The notes under the pieces are model-generated. The model was not told the origin of the DNA. It saw only the letters and a program-made list of their open reading frames with translations, and did no database searches. A DNA stretch of 64,000 nucleotides, taken from positions 4,350,001-4,414,000 of the forward strand of contig JAFBJZ010000831.1 in assembly GCA_016785225.1 (NCBI GenBank). Direction: 5' to 3'. The position numbers and the translations under genes are program-made. The stretch comes from Psettodes erumei. Lineage: Eukaryota; Chordata; Actinopteri; Pleuronectiformes; Psettodidae. Numbering within the stretch: position 1 is the first letter of the stretch; each line of letters opens with the position of its first letter. Positions 1-11,528 of the stretch are shown one piece after another.

Positions 1-312
1 TGTGTGCTTACACATTATTATTTGTAATGCATTAGATGTGTGCATTTACCGTTGAGGATTGTGTGTGCCCCTTGTAGTATATTTGTCGTAGGCAATGCAA
101 CAATTCTGCATCTGAATATTAAAAGGTTAAAAAATAAAAATTACTTTAACTTTCATTATTATTTTTGGTCATCTTTAAGGGGAGCGCAAGCTTTAAGTAT
201 TTACAGAAATGGTAGATGGTGTATAGTACACTGTACATTAACATCTCAGGGCTTTGCTCCAGAGACCACAACACAGAAAGAATAATGTGGAAATCTGGAT
301 TCATTGAAACAT

Positions 313-318
313 TTTATT
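313..318 (-). terminator. Candidate polyadenylation signal for dbx2 (distal)
   Basis: This is a second minus-strand AATAAA hexamer, about 490 nt after the stop codon. It would give a longer 3' UTR if the proximal signal is skipped. Confidence 0.25.
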
Positions 319-702
319 TACAGGTGATCCATGCATTCAAGATCATAAAAAAATATTTACAAAATATACCAAGAGAAATTTGACTTCAAATAGGATTTGG
401 ATGTTGAGAAGAACAGAGTATTTAGTATTGTAAAGCTTTTTCAAAACAGGAAAGAGAGGAAAAATCTGATTTGTATCTGCAGTGACTCATTTTTGCCTTT
501 AACCGACTGCAATTAATGTCAGAGAGCAGGAATCTTTCCTGGAAAGACACGTCAGTCTAATAACCATGAAATTGCTTACTGAAGCCAGTGGCACACAATA
601 TGATTGACCAAGAGATGAACCTAATTACATTTATAATGAAATGGAACAGTTACATGCATTGAAACAAAAGTTAATATTATCAGTGTTAGTTTTCACAGAC
701 AG

Positions 703-708
703 TTTATT
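703..708 (-). terminator. Candidate polyadenylation signal for dbx2 (proximal)
   Basis: The plus strand reads TTTATT, so the minus strand reads AATAAA, about 95 nt after the dbx2 stop codon. The position suits a short 3' UTR. The hexamer is common in AT-rich DNA, so this is only a candidate. Confidence 0.3.
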
Positions 709-803
709 CCATCCATGTATTTGTAACCCACCAGTACTGTAGCCTTTTTCAGGTTTGTGAAAGTGAGAAAGTCCCTGTCTTACTTTTCGCTCATTAGAGC
801 CCC

Positions 804-995
804 TCATGTGTCCCTGACACTCTTCTGTGGTGGCAATCTCTCTGTTTTTGCATTAGTGTGATTCTGTGATGGGTGTTCCTCTTCCTGAGCGAGACCTCGA
901 GCCATGAGCTCATCCATTGGGGAGCGACTGTTATGAACTTCCTTTTCCTTACAGTTTCTCCACTTCATTCGGCGGTTCTGGAACCAGATCTTCAC
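804..995 (-). CDS. dbx2: dbx2 exon 4 (homeodomain recognition helix and C-terminus)
   Basis: Residues 181-243. The exon opens directly after the acceptor with VKIWFQNRRMKWRNCKEKE, the DNA-recognition helix (W48, F49, Q50, N51, R53). It continues through a short acidic and Gln/Glu-rich tail to TGA at 806-804. Human DBX2 has Ser where this sequence has Cys after RN. The tail shows no similarity that I recognise to the mammalian tail. Confidence 0.95.
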   Translation of the reverse strand: MKIWFQNRRMKWRNCKEKEVHNSRSPMDELMARGLAQEEEHPSQNHTNAKTERLPPQKSVRDT

Positions 996-3900
996 CTGAA
1001 GCAGCAGGAGAGTGGATGAGATGTTTCAATAGTTCATTTTGTGTCATCTCATTCATTATTAGCCATGCAAAAGGAGTATCTGATGGCGGTGTGTATCTGT
1101 CTACCACTTTGGTACTGACTGAAATATCTCAACTATACTATTGACATGCAATTCCATTAAATTTTGTTCAGGAATTCATGTTGCCCAGAGTAAGAAACCT
1201 ACTGACTTTAGTGATCTCCTGACATTTCTCCAGGGATCACAATGAAGTTCTCATTTGTGATTTTGAATGAAATGTCTTTGGCATAAATATTCATGTCCCC
1301 ATCAAAATGACTTATATTAACTTTGGTGATCCTGACATTCCTGCTGTCATCATGTCAAAATTTCAGTTGGTCCTATACTTTGGTGTACGAACCTTCAAAA
1401 TGAATGATGTTTATTGTGATTATGATTATCAAATGCTAACATCATTATAGGCTAAACCAAAATGGTGAAAATGGTAAGCATTATGTCTGTAAACCATATT
1501 CGATTACCTGTGACTCCTTGAGACTGAGATCAGCTGCCAGTTTGTTCCTGTCTGTCTTACTGATGTACTTCTGTCTCCGAAACGTTCTCTCCAACTCCTT
1601 CCGTTGTTCTTCAGAGAACACAGCCCTCCGAAGGATGCCCCTACGAGCTTTAGGGCTTATATCAGTAGACCACATCCGTATATTTGCTCCCTCTGAGAAA
1701 CAAATGGGGGAAACAAAAATATATTCATGTCAGTGTGTTGAATCACACTGCTATGCTCACATCTTCACTTTTGTATTTGTCACTGATCTGTATTTGTCAG
1801 TGTTGAATTGTGTATCTCTGACCCATGTGCAGGTTGTTATAGTCATAGAATAAGGTGGAGCTTCCTATGAAAACAGGTAAACAGGTAAAGTAGCAGCCTG
1901 AGGAATATAGATGTGTGAGGAATGGAGCTCAAACAGCTAAATTAATGTTTAAGCAGCCCAGATCACATATTCATGATTTAGATCATTTTTAACTTAAAGG
2001 TACAAAAATCTAATCCTGTCCACAGTCAGTCTGTACATTTGGCCAACCATTACCACATTTCCTACCTTTTCAAATGAATGTGATGCTTGTTTTTGTCACA
2101 CTCACTTCATCACTCACTTCCAATTCCTCTCTTTCTATTTGCCCAATTTAACAAACTGGGGGTGACTAAAGAGAATAGAAAGCCATTTCAAATTAGAAAA
2201 AAAGGGATTTGGTGAGCTGTGAGGAGCAATCCCACGCTGCTTCACTCACAGGTGCACACACAACAAAAGTCAAGTGGAACAATTTATCCAATCCATTCAA
2301 CGTTGCCTTTTTAATCTGTACGACAAATCTGCACATAGACCACCTCTAGGGAACACATAAGAGATTTCGACATGCTTCTCACTTCTCTATTGGGACTCAA
2401 TGGTTTTCACTTAAATAGCTGATTACTGGGTCATTCCTGGGCAACGTGTGTGTCTACCCTAGTGGGCCAACTATAGAGCCCTGTGGGATACCAACAATAG
2501 AGCCGTTCAATGGAAATGCCATTACTCGATGGTTCAGTGGCCCAACACTAAATCTTTTCACTTGCAGGTATGAAGCCAGTTTGTATGTGAAGATGAGCTC
2601 GAATAAGTCTATAAAAGTCACTTTCATTGACTGCTTTATGTCCTAGTCAAGAGGTCTCCAATGGGCAGGAATGAGAGTTGAAGGACAGGAGAAAGGAGGG
2701 GGGTCGGCAAACCAAGCTCTTTAGCCACACAATAGCTGGGGGATGTCCCTGGTCCAGCCCTCTTCTGCAGAGAAATGGGCAAGTTTTTTGTGCTTGGCGG
2801 AGTTCATTGCTGCAGTGAAAAATTGCAGTGAGGTCGCGTGTGGATGGTGGAGTGAATGTGCCAATTGGTCACGGCCAGACTTGGCATTGTTATGTTGCTG
2901 GGCACTGTGGGAAAGTGTCAACCTACTAAGAGGACTTCAGGGACCTGTGGGATGAAGGCTTTCTGATTTGTGCTGTTTTCCACAATTCTTGACAGGCATG
3001 ATGGGATGCAGCAACTAATAACTTCCAATTGCTCTGGAACAATGCCAAAATAAGACAGCTACTAGTTTACAATTTAGTACTGTGACTCTAGTAACAAGTC
3101 CTCAGTTATATGTACTGACACATTTCAACCACAGTAAAGTGGAAAGTATTAACATTAACATTTCAGATGCAATTGCAACTTTCCTTAATGTTTCAAATTG
3201 CTTTACAGCCTGAAAATTAAACTTGAAACTGCTGGGATTCACAACCAAAGTTATTAATGTGCTTTGGGAGTGCTACACTTTAAAACAATCTGCCTTACTC
3301 AGCAATAACAATCCACACCTGGTAATTATAATCTTAATATGACAGAAGACAAGATGTTTATTAGCTCTGCATATTTGCGCTAGTAAAAGTCTGTATTTGC
3401 AAGTACAAAATAGGGGGCCCCAGGGACTCTTAAAAGCCTTGCAACCCACCCCTTTCCCCATCCTGAACAGCCGTGAATGGTTATGAATAGAGCTGTGCAG
3501 AGTTGAGGGGAGAATTAGCTCTTTGGCATTGCATCAGTAATTAGCTGTGGAGAGCATGGGAGACCCTGCTGCTAATGCTTAGAGAGTAGCTGAGGCATTG
3601 CTGATGAGGCATAAAACACTCACTGGAGAAGACAGGAGGGGGGCTGGACCCACCGCAGCATGCCAGCAGATACTGTGGGCTCCGCATGAAAACACTGCTC
3701 AGCGCACCTGCAGAGATAGATAGGGACCGTCAACATGTAGTCATGTGATAGCCAGGTGTGACATGTATGATCCTGAGGATTCTACCTGGATCACTGCCAA
3801 TTTCTGGGAGCATTTTGTGTTCTGCCTTGCATCATTTCAGCAGTTTTATTTTATCAACATTTTTACAATAGTCCCAAGCTTTAGATAAATCAAGCTTTTT

Positions 3901-5052
3901 TTATAATGAAATTCTTTTAACAGCTACATTTTATTTTAAACTACCTACAGATGGAAAGAAACAATAATTCAGACAGAAAATTAATTTTGTAGATAATATT
4001 TAGAAAATAAGAATAATAATAGCATGTTAAGATTAGATGTTTCACATATTTCTTAACTTTGCTTATGTTAATTGTATCTTAATTGGAAACTTAGAATTTT
4101 CTTTTTCTTAAGATTAGCTAAATATTTGTTATTTCATTGTTATTTCTGTGTAAGGCTGAGATTATTGGATCTTTTTGGATAAAAATATTTAATGTTTTCC
4201 TGAACGTTGCTAAATTTTATTTTATATATATATCATTTATTTCAACACCTTACCCAATAATTAAGCAAAAAAAACACTCAAAGTCTTTACTTCAGTGTGG
4301 ATACTGCCCCATTAACCATTTACACATCTTGTATTAGCCTTTGTTAATATTTGAAAATGTAATTCACAACTTATGTTATAAAGAGGACTTCATAGTTTTA
4401 TTTTCTATAGTAGTATGGTGCAAAATTCTGTTGAAGTTTCAGCGTTTAAAAGTCATTGGTGATTAAGTAATTTTTCAACAGGTTTAAAAATTATTTTTAT
4501 TAATGGCAGTGTGTCAATGTCAATCTTAAATGTATGACCTATGGATAATTTCCAGTCAAAGTAGAGAATTCTTTAAACTTGTCAAGTTACACAATATGTG
4601 TCTTTTATGTAGCTGGAATATAACAGTTTAGAAAGGAGAAATACAATATTTGTAGAAGAAAGAAAGGTTGTTATGTGATAAAGTATAACACTGTAGCTTC
4701 ACATGTTTAAAACCCTTGACATTATCCAAGTTATATTACATTTTGATTAAAAGGTATACGTGCATAAAAACATCTGTTTACCTGAGTTTGCCAGGAGTGC
4801 TCCTCCTAAGTCTTTCACCTGTTGGGGACTCTGGGCCTGGCTTTGGTGTGCTCCGTGCTCAGGGCCCCAGGTTATCCTCAGGTGTTCACATGCTGCTCGC
4901 CTCTGGTGTCCACCTGTTGTTCCTTCTGAACAGGCTGAAGATGTCTGCAGCAGATTGTCAATTAGAAAACTCTTTCCCGAATTCCCAAAACCCGGTAAAG
5001 CAGGAGGAGAACCAGCCATATTGCTCCTGGTGCAGCTCTGAACTGAGACCAT
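804..5052 (-). CDS. dbx2: dbx2 gene, complete coding span (4 exons): developing brain homeobox protein 2
   Basis: The spliced coding sequence (5052-4782, 3707-3624, 1692-1508, 995-804) encodes about 243 aa. DBX2 is a nuclear homeodomain repressor that helps define ventral neural-tube progenitor domains. Residues 26-36 (GKSFLIDNLLQ) match the conserved DBX N-terminal eh1-like Groucho-binding motif. Residues about 91-118 include the ACCGGSS linker seen in human DBX2. Residues 137-196 are the homeodomain, with helix 3 KIWFQNRRMKWRN containing Q50, N51 and R53. All four exons have GT-AG junctions with matching phases (1, 1, 0). The tail after the homeodomain is only about 47 aa; as I recall, human DBX2 is 339 aa with a longer tail. 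The start at 5052 is the first ATG in the open frame and has A at -3 and G at +4. Identification as DBX2 rather than DBX1 rests on the GKSFLI and CCGGS segments and on nell2 being the neighbour. Confidence 0.95.
996..1507 (-). other. dbx2 intron 3 (interrupts the homeobox)
   Basis: This 512-bp intron runs from donor gtaatc to an acceptor ending gcttcag. It contains no open frame of note and no repeat I can identify. Confidence 0.9.
1508..1692 (-). CDS. dbx2: dbx2 exon 3 (homeodomain N-terminal arm, helices 1-2)
   Basis: Residues 119-180. It encodes KARRGILRRAVFSEEQ, the DBX-type start of the homeodomain, then the helix 1 and 2 region with QKYISKTDR and ends SLKESQ. Acceptor tttctcag and donor gtaatc flank 185 nt. 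The exon stops exactly between homeodomain residues 44 and 45, the classic homeobox intron position just before helix 3. Confidence 0.96.
1693..3623 (-). other. dbx2 intron 2
   Basis: About 1.9 kb with no additional exon detected. Short open frames at 2446-2646 and 2721-2955 lie here on both strands. They lack recognisable domains or splice context that would fit dbx2. Confidence 0.85.
3624..3707 (-). CDS. dbx2: dbx2 exon 2 (short linker exon)
   Basis: This 84-nt exon (phase 1 to 1) has no long open frame and was found by its content. After the acceptor tctctgcag it encodes about 28 residues, including QYLLACCGGSSPPPVFS, which parallels the FYSACCGGSC segment of human DBX2 just before the homeodomain exon. 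The donor is gtgagt, a near-perfect consensus. It joins in frame to exon 1 (G + GT) and exon 3 (A + AG). Confidence 0.88.
3708..4781 (-). other. dbx2 intron 1
   Basis: The donor is gtaaac and the acceptor is a pyrimidine-rich tract ending in gcag. The intron is AT-rich, particularly at 3850-4700, with runs of A and T. I see no coding exon, RNA gene or clear mobile element. Confidence 0.85.
4782..5052 (-). CDS. dbx2: dbx2 exon 1 (N-terminus with eh1 motif)
   Basis: Residues 1-90. The ATG is at 5052-5050 in a strong Kozak context (AGGATGG with A at -3). The frame stays open a few codons further upstream, but there it starts with TTG, so 5052 is preferred. LPGFGNSGKSFLIDNLLQ aligns with the human DBX2 N-terminus and holds the eh1-type repression motif F-L-I-x-x-L-L. 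The rest is Ser/Gln/Gly/Ala-rich and poorly conserved. The exon ends ACTCAG followed by donor gtaaac, in phase 1. Confidence 0.92.
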
Positions 5053-5260
5053 CCTGTTCAAAAAGTGACCCGAACACTTGAGTTCCCTCTTCGGCAGTCA
5101 CAGCTCAGTGACACTAAATTCTCCTTTAATCCCTTCTTGAGTCACCAGGCCAACTTCATTAAACTCTGAAGAAAACAAAAGTTCTCTGGTCTTCCTCTTT
5201 TGGGCCTGCACTTTGCTACAGGGCTGTGTCGTGATTGGCTGAGAGGCTCTAATGTGCTTC
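5053..5260 (-). promoter_or_regulatory. Presumed dbx2 5' UTR and proximal promoter
   Basis: This lies immediately upstream of the dbx2 ATG. An inverted CCAAT box (plus-strand ATTGG, 5234-5238, in GTGATTGGCTG) sits about 185 bp upstream. There is no convincing TATA box and no CpG-rich stretch. The transcription start is unknown. Confidence 0.35.
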
Positions 5261-5600
5261 TCAATTCAGATAAGACTGGGGTCCTTTCTGGAGTGGCAGA
5301 AGGTGGGTCTGGCTCATTCATTATGTCAACTAGCCTATTAAATGATAGACACCAGAGACAATGAACTGCTGGCCAAAGTTTAACACGCACCAAACAGACT
5401 TCAGTAGTAAATAGTTTTCTCTTTTCTCCAGACTCCCTCAGAGCTCCATTGTGCCTCTTACAGACCCCTCAGCAGTTCATTTGCAATGTGCTTTTTTCCC
5501 CATTTCATCTCAGAGACATTGCACTGTGAGGCTTTTCTTGATTGCAAAATGATCCAAAAACAGACCACATTAGTGTAAGTAAATATGGGTTGACAAAGTA

Positions 5601-5632
5601 GAGAAGAGAAGAGAAGAGAAGAGAAGAGAAGA
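5601..5632. repeat. (GAGAA)n microsatellite
   Basis: Six tandem GAGAA pentamers plus a partial unit, perfect, in the dbx2-nell2 intergenic region. Confidence 0.95.
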
Positions 5633-6475
5633 CATTTTCTCTTTAAAGACCAGAGCAAAAGTGCAAAAATCCAATGGGAAAAAAATCTGATGTTTTTTCT
5701 CCAAACCCCCCCCCCCAATTAATTTTGTTACCCTAGATGATAGCTTAATGTTTTTTCAGTGGTATGTAATTGGATAACAGAATAGTATTAAAAGGTCCCA
5801 CAACACTAACCCTCAAACTTCTGAAACTTTATGAGAAATGCAAATTTTGGAATGTTTCTGTGGATTGAACTCCTTCACATAATACTCACAGACTGACAGT
5901 TCCTCACTGTGTTCCTCTGAAAAAGTGATTTCTCAATAGTGTGACAGCATTTTATATAGTGTAAAAAAATATAGTAAAAGTGTAGTAAGTCTCCTGTCAA
6001 TAAAAAGATTTATTTAATACAATTTTAGTCACAAGACATCTTTCCTAACCATTACTTGTTTTGTTTTGTTTGTTTGCCCCTAGCAAAAGAAAATTATTTT
6101 ACATTTACAGAGGTATTAAAGTTCTGGGAGGATTCAGTTCTAGGACAGCACTGAGAGATCCATGCAGCTCAGCAGGCAGCAGACTCAGCCACTTAATTAT
6201 TTATTTAGTGCCAGTCCTGCAGTGCTGTGGGGGCATATGCTGCATATTTGACAGGCTGCAACTGTGAAATAAAAAAGGTCATAGGAAACCACACACACAT
6301 ACACACACATGCATGCATGTAGTGGTGTTTTGGTACAAACATGTCCTATGAGAGGCTTGTGTAACCTTTCACACTGCAACTAATGATCCTCAGCATCATA
6401 ATAGAAAATCCAACAAGAGGGGCGACAGACTCAGAGTTTTCGGCACAGTAAACAGGCATATCCACACTGGTCGCG

Positions 6476-6476
<1 letters not shown>

Positions 6477-6508
<32 letters not shown>
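6477..6508. repeat. (TG)16 microsatellite
   Basis: Perfect TG dinucleotide array, followed directly by a G-rich stretch at 6510-6541. Confidence 0.97.
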
Positions 6509-6509
<1 letters not shown>

Positions 6510-6514
<5 letters not shown>

Positions 6515-6541
6515 GGTGGGGTGGGGGGGTGGGGGTAGGGG
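6510..6541 (+). other. G-rich tract, possible G-quadruplex
   Basis: G runs of 4, 4, 7, 5 and 4 are separated by single T or TA, next to a (TG)16 array. The pattern satisfies the usual G3+N1-7 quadruplex rule several times over. Whether a quadruplex forms, or matters, is not known. Confidence 0.6.
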
Positions 6542-9500
6542 CCTCAAGTCTGCGCGTGTAGATACCTCATGCTGAGCATGGAAATTGGCCCAGACAGCTC
6601 AGCCTATTGTGTGATGCCCAGGGAGCCAAAGGTTGCTTGTAATCAAATTTGAGGTTTTATTCCTCAGACTGGTGGAGAAGGCATAGCGCTCTGTCACATG
6701 ATGAGTGTTAGCAAGTCTGTGTGCACTATCTACTTTTGTGCATTCAGTGTGTGTTAACATGCTCCACATAGACCAGTGACTGCGGTAGTCCCTCCAAGGC
6801 TTTTTGTTTGGTGAAGTCATTTGTTTATATGACACACACAAAACGGGGGGCACCCCAGACTTATCTCCAGTGTTACTATTAGTTGTATTTGTTTACATTT
6901 TTGAAATGATCCTGAATGTGCTCAAGGTATGTTTTGTGTGATAACATTGAGGATATTTGTTTAATTTATTCGTACAGTCGGGATTTCTCTCCCCTTTAAT
7001 TACCCTCTGAGCAACTAATGAGAATCTGTGGCAAGTGTAAAAACTGTTACGTGCTACTTTCCTAACAACATTGTGTGTTCTTTTAAAATCATATATTTCT
7101 CTGTGTTCATTTAACATTTTAGGTAGAACAAATCTCACACGACTTTTTGCACATTTTAAAAGGCATCGCTAAGAGCGTATCATCATTAAGATTCACCACT
7201 TTGTAATTAGCCAGATTCCAATAGTGCTCTCCAGGAGAGGGAGGTATAATTAAGCTATTCTTAAACGGTGGGTCTTGGAAACACCCTGAAGCAAGTTCAT
7301 GTGAATTTATTTGATGTCCATCTCTTTTTTAGAAATGGAGGGAAAGAACAGGGGTCCCTTCATTCAGAATCCTCACAATGGCCCCTGTTGAAAGCTAGCA
7401 CTTTGCAGACCGGCTGAGATTCTTTTTCTCTCTTTTTTAACCCCACTAAAGCTCTTAAAAAGATACCGGCCCATTGCACACGCAATTGATATTCCACCAC
7501 TCGAACTTAATATCGTGAATGGAGGGCCAGGCTCTATGAATCAGGAAGACAATGCGCTTAGCTTAGCAGCAAACTGGCACTTTGTGTGCAGTGTCTGTGC
7601 CCCAGAGGAGGAAGTTTCTAATGTGAGCCTCACAATTGTGTGTCTATAGAGTTATAATGAGCTTCTGTATGCCGAGTGAATGGCTGCAGGCCATTCACCG
7701 TGAGGGCCCAATGAGCCAGCTCACTGCACACATTCACAATAGGATCCAGGGGGAATGGGAGTGGCTGTGTGGAGCAACTGCACTCCGTGGACAGTCTATA
7801 AAAGATCAACATAACCATGTTTCGTTTAAGGGAACGTTCATAATATGCTGGTTACATTTAAACCACTGGCATTTTTTTGTCACCCAAAAATGGTGCCCTT
7901 CCAAAATGATCTTGAAAGTGGCTAAATGTTAAAATGCCAGGTTGTTCTTTTACTGTGTACTAGGTAAATGGAGCTTTTGCAGAACAATGAAGTAAGGCTC
8001 CTTAGACGTAATTTGGGGAGTTGTGCGGAAGTTAATAAAAACAAGAAAGTACCTCAGTATGGCTTTCGGAGCAGTATTTTATTTATGGAGCAATTCATAG
8101 ATTCCGTTGCTGGTCCTCTTGTTAAGAATATTAACAAAAAAGAATTTTGCAGAAGAAACGGAAGAAAGACAAAACACAAAAAGAGTGAGTAGATGGTCAA
8201 GGCTAAACAGTGTAAAACTCTATATCACTGTGATTTAATCACAGTAAAGACAGGACATTAGACTTCACCAAAGTGGCTACTTATTACTCCACTGCCATGT
8301 GGGAATACGACATATAACCTTGTGAAAGGCCAGCTAAACCCAGCAATATTAAGTGACCCATGTATGTATTATTATTATTCGTAATAATATAGGCGCTATC
8401 ACTATATTTTGCCACATGTGATAGATATATGACAGGCAGTCCTCAGTGTTGCCATCTCTCAATCAGGGCTTTTTAATGATGCCACTGTGCAACCAAAACA
8501 ATCCAAAACAACTGTCATCAGCATACAGATGAACCCTGTCTAGGCCCCACCAATCAACAGGTCTAAACATCATTTAACCTTTAAGGGGGGTCCTGGACTA
8601 CATGGCTTTTTCTTCTTTCTCTTCTTTTCACTATGTTTATACTCTACCTTGACTTTTCAGCTACTTCATGTTGCCCATATCTCAGGTCATGAAGTATTTA
8701 GCCCTGGGATGGGCCAAGGGTGACACTGCCTGTCTGACCTCAGTACTACTACACCCTGATACTGTGGCTGCAACCACTGCCATGTACACAAGATGGCACT
8801 GAGGGAATGAGAACCTTCTGTGTTTCAATGGATTAATGCATTGGATTAAATGGTTTTAACGATTCAGTTGCTTTGTTACATGTTGTGTCTTGAAAATATT
8901 TCCCCCCTTTTTTAAAAGTGGTATGGAAAAGCATCTTTCAATCATGCAGTTATTTCTATTAATTGCTTATCAATTTGTCAAATTGAGAATTTAGGTTTTT
9001 TTCAGGTGTTCTGTGGCGTGGTTCTTGTGAATTACCTTTTCAGACTAAAAGCATTAAATGCTTGATAAAACAAATTCTAATAACTAGTGGCTTGTAAATT
9101 CTTTATTGTTAGCTTTGCTTAAGACATATTTAAATTAATCGTTTATTGTTGAAGTAGTGTTAATTAATATGAAAGATCATTTAGTAGATGAATGTAATGG
9201 ATCGTTACAGCATACAGTTTTTATTATGACTCACGCATGTCAGATTTGAAAGGCAGATAACGTCAATATAACATGGAATTATGGAATTATGGAACAAAAG
9301 AATCCCAGGAAAGCCCTGTGGCAACAATAGGGACAGTTTTTTTTTTTGCATTTTATTGAAATCTTGTACAGGTACTGTAAGCAATTTCCATTTTGTATAT
9401 GTAATTAGTATAGCTGTATGTTCCAGTTATGGCCATAAGTGAATAAACCCCTGAGAGATTTCTAATGCATCACCCATCTGGATCTATTCGAGATGAACGA

Positions 9501-9542
9501 AAGGACTTCCACTGTCCCTCTGTCCTTACCCTGAGAGGTTTG

Positions 9543-9574
9543 GTGTGTGTGTGTGTGTGTGTGTGCGTGTGTGT
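9543..9574. repeat. (GT)n microsatellite, interrupted once
   Basis: About 16 GT units with one C interruption, intergenic. Confidence 0.95.
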
Positions 9575-11059
9575 ATGCATGCACAGCTGGCACATTTTGT
9601 GTTTATTACTTTTCATTCTTGGCTGGGCGCATGCTTTAATGACTCTTATTTTCCTGATGGCACTTTAGGAAATGACAACTTGTGGGCAATACAAAGTAAT
9701 TACATTTTCTGTGTACGAACCCAGAAGAAATCTTGTATTATTAATAATGAATAGAGGGTTGGAGGCCCTCTCACACAGCTCATGTGACACTGCCACTGCA
9801 TGAAGAGCCATTGGCTGCCTTTGTTTTATTGACAATAGCCATCCATTAACATCACACTGTGGATGTATGAACAAGCTATCTGAAGTGGAGACAGATAAGA
9901 GGCTATTTGTCAAAGGATATCCGTTTACGTTTTGGCATTAATGAATACTGTGTTGATAGGGATGCAGATTGATATGACAAATATGTTGGTGTTAATCTGG
10001 GGTACTCAGCAAGGAGTTGTGCACCACACAGAATCTGGAATTGTCCCTATATTGCCCTGCGTTCCAGGGACTGTTTGTGGATTTGGGATTGCCTCTGAAC
10101 ATGCCTCTAAATTTATTAGAATTCTGGGAAAATGTAACTGTTTATCATCCTTAAAAATCATCTCCAGTATAGCATGGCTGCTGATAAAACAGTTACGCGT
10201 CTAAAATGGTAATTGCTACCAGGAATGAGGAAGATACAACATGAATAAACAAATATATATATATAAGCACAACAAGGCTAAGTCATGCTAAGTCATGCAG
10301 CCAGCCAAGCAGTCCATTTAAACTTTTCACACCACCTGCTGAAAAAGCCAAACTTTTTAAAGGTTAATCAAAGTCTTTATGACAGTCTGATAAAGTTAAT
10401 GCAGACAGAAAAGACAGTTGGGTTGAAGGAGTAGTCATGGTGGCCATCTTCTTCAGCAGTGGAGCATGTTCACGTTAAAAGCTCATTTTATTGCAGTACA
10501 ATATTATATTAATCGGAATGTGCATAGCTATGACAATTTTATGACCTTAAAACTAGCAAAACTTATTTCATTTCCCTGACCATTGCAGGGTCAACTTCCA
10601 GTTTGATGCTTACTTCACCCACCTACTTCACCACTGCGCTTAAACACCATCTCAAAAATTTTGGTTAGGAACTTGCCATATTATTGATGTTGAAAGTATC
10701 ACGCATTACGTAAAAAAAAACTATATTAATTTTAATATGTTACTCACAGGGAGTGATTGTAATAAGCTAGAAAAAATATTTACCAGCAGTAACTGATAAT
10801 AAGTGAGGTAAAGTAGTATGTTAGTGGTTTCACATAGTGCACAGCTATGAACAATGTGTTGTTTAAACGCCCAGAGCAATAAAATAGAGTAATCTTGTAG
10901 ATTCCACGTTCTTGAGAGCGCGTGAACACACCGAAGCCGTAAAAACGACTTCCTGGAAATGGAGCCATTGAAACCACACGTAAATGCAACTACTCAATTT
11001 AAAGTCAAGTAATAATTAATTCATTCATATTAGTTTATTGATACGTTTTCTTTTCTTGG

Positions 11060-11345
11060 CAATAGGCGTGGTTGCCATCGCGACCAGTGGCCTCTTTTGG
11101 GCCTTTCTCGTCTCCGACCGCAAGGGGGCTTCATCGTGCCTCTTTCCGTCCCTCCCTCCCGCTCCTCGACAGGTCCCCTCCTCTCGCCGCTCCTCCTCCG
11201 GCGGCCGCAGCTCACTCACGCCGCTGTGGGAGCGTCTGTTGAGCTGGTGAGGCAGCAGCAGCTCGCTTTGTGCATCCTCCTGTTACCCACCTGTGCTGCG
11301 GATGGTGCCGACGGAGCAGACCTTGCGTTACATGGAATAATTTAT
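11060..11345 (+). promoter_or_regulatory. CpG-rich nell2 promoter / leader region
   Basis: GC and CpG content rise sharply here against an AT-rich background. The stretch includes a GCGGCCGC site at 11201-11208 and several CCGCTCC/CTCCTCC elements. It ends about 200 bp before the nell2 ATG and has no TATA box, which fits a CpG-island type promoter. At 11071-11084 lies GTTGCCATCGCGAC, 12 of 14 bases matching the ideal RFX X-box palindrome. The exact transcription start is not visible. Confidence 0.6.
11302..11340 (+). other. Upstream ORF 1 in the putative nell2 leader
   Basis: ATG to TAA, 12 codons, with a second in-frame ATG two codons before the stop. It would be part of the mRNA only if the transcription start is left of 11302 and this stretch is not spliced out. 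Confidence 0.4.
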
Positions 11346-11412
11346 AGATTGCTGAGATTTTTTCTTTTACTCGGATTTTCCTTTTTTGCATCATCGGGCA
11401 TCCAAAGTTGTG

Positions 11413-11445
11413 ATGATGCCTCCGCTCAACATTTGGGATTGGTAA
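11413..11445 (+). other. Upstream ORF 2 in the putative nell2 leader
   Basis: Ten codons beginning ATGATG and ending TGGTAA. It is present in the mRNA if the leader is continuous with coding exon 1. Confidence 0.4.
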
Positions 11446-11479
11446 TAGCCTTCTGCGCGAGGGTGATAACATCATTCGC

Positions 11480-11485
11480 ATGTGA
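11480..11485 (+). other. Minimal start-stop uORF (ATGTGA) in the nell2 leader
   Basis: ATG is followed immediately by TGA, 64 nt before the nell2 start codon. Start-stop elements of this kind can stall ribosomes, but there is no evidence here beyond the sequence. Confidence 0.45.
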
Positions 11486-11519
11486 TTGAACAACACGGTC
11501 TCTTGGAAGTGGACAAAAC

Positions 11520-11528
11520 ATGGACTAA
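11520..11528 (+). other. Two-codon uORF (ATG GAC TAA) in the nell2 leader
   Basis: The ATG has A at -3 and G at +4, a strong initiation context, and the stop lies 20 nt before the nell2 ATG. Being so close to the main start, it is very probably inside the 5' UTR. Confidence 0.5.

Larger units (their letters stand above)
1..803 (-). other. dbx2 3' UTR and downstream flank
   Basis: This stretch lies 3' of the dbx2 stop codon on the minus strand. It is AT-rich and has no convincing coding exon; the frame at 40-285 has no recognisable domain. Two minus-strand AATAAA hexamers (at 703-708 and 313-318) are possible 3' ends, so at least the part near 804 is probably 3' UTR. Where the transcript ends cannot be decided from sequence alone. 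Confidence 0.5.
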
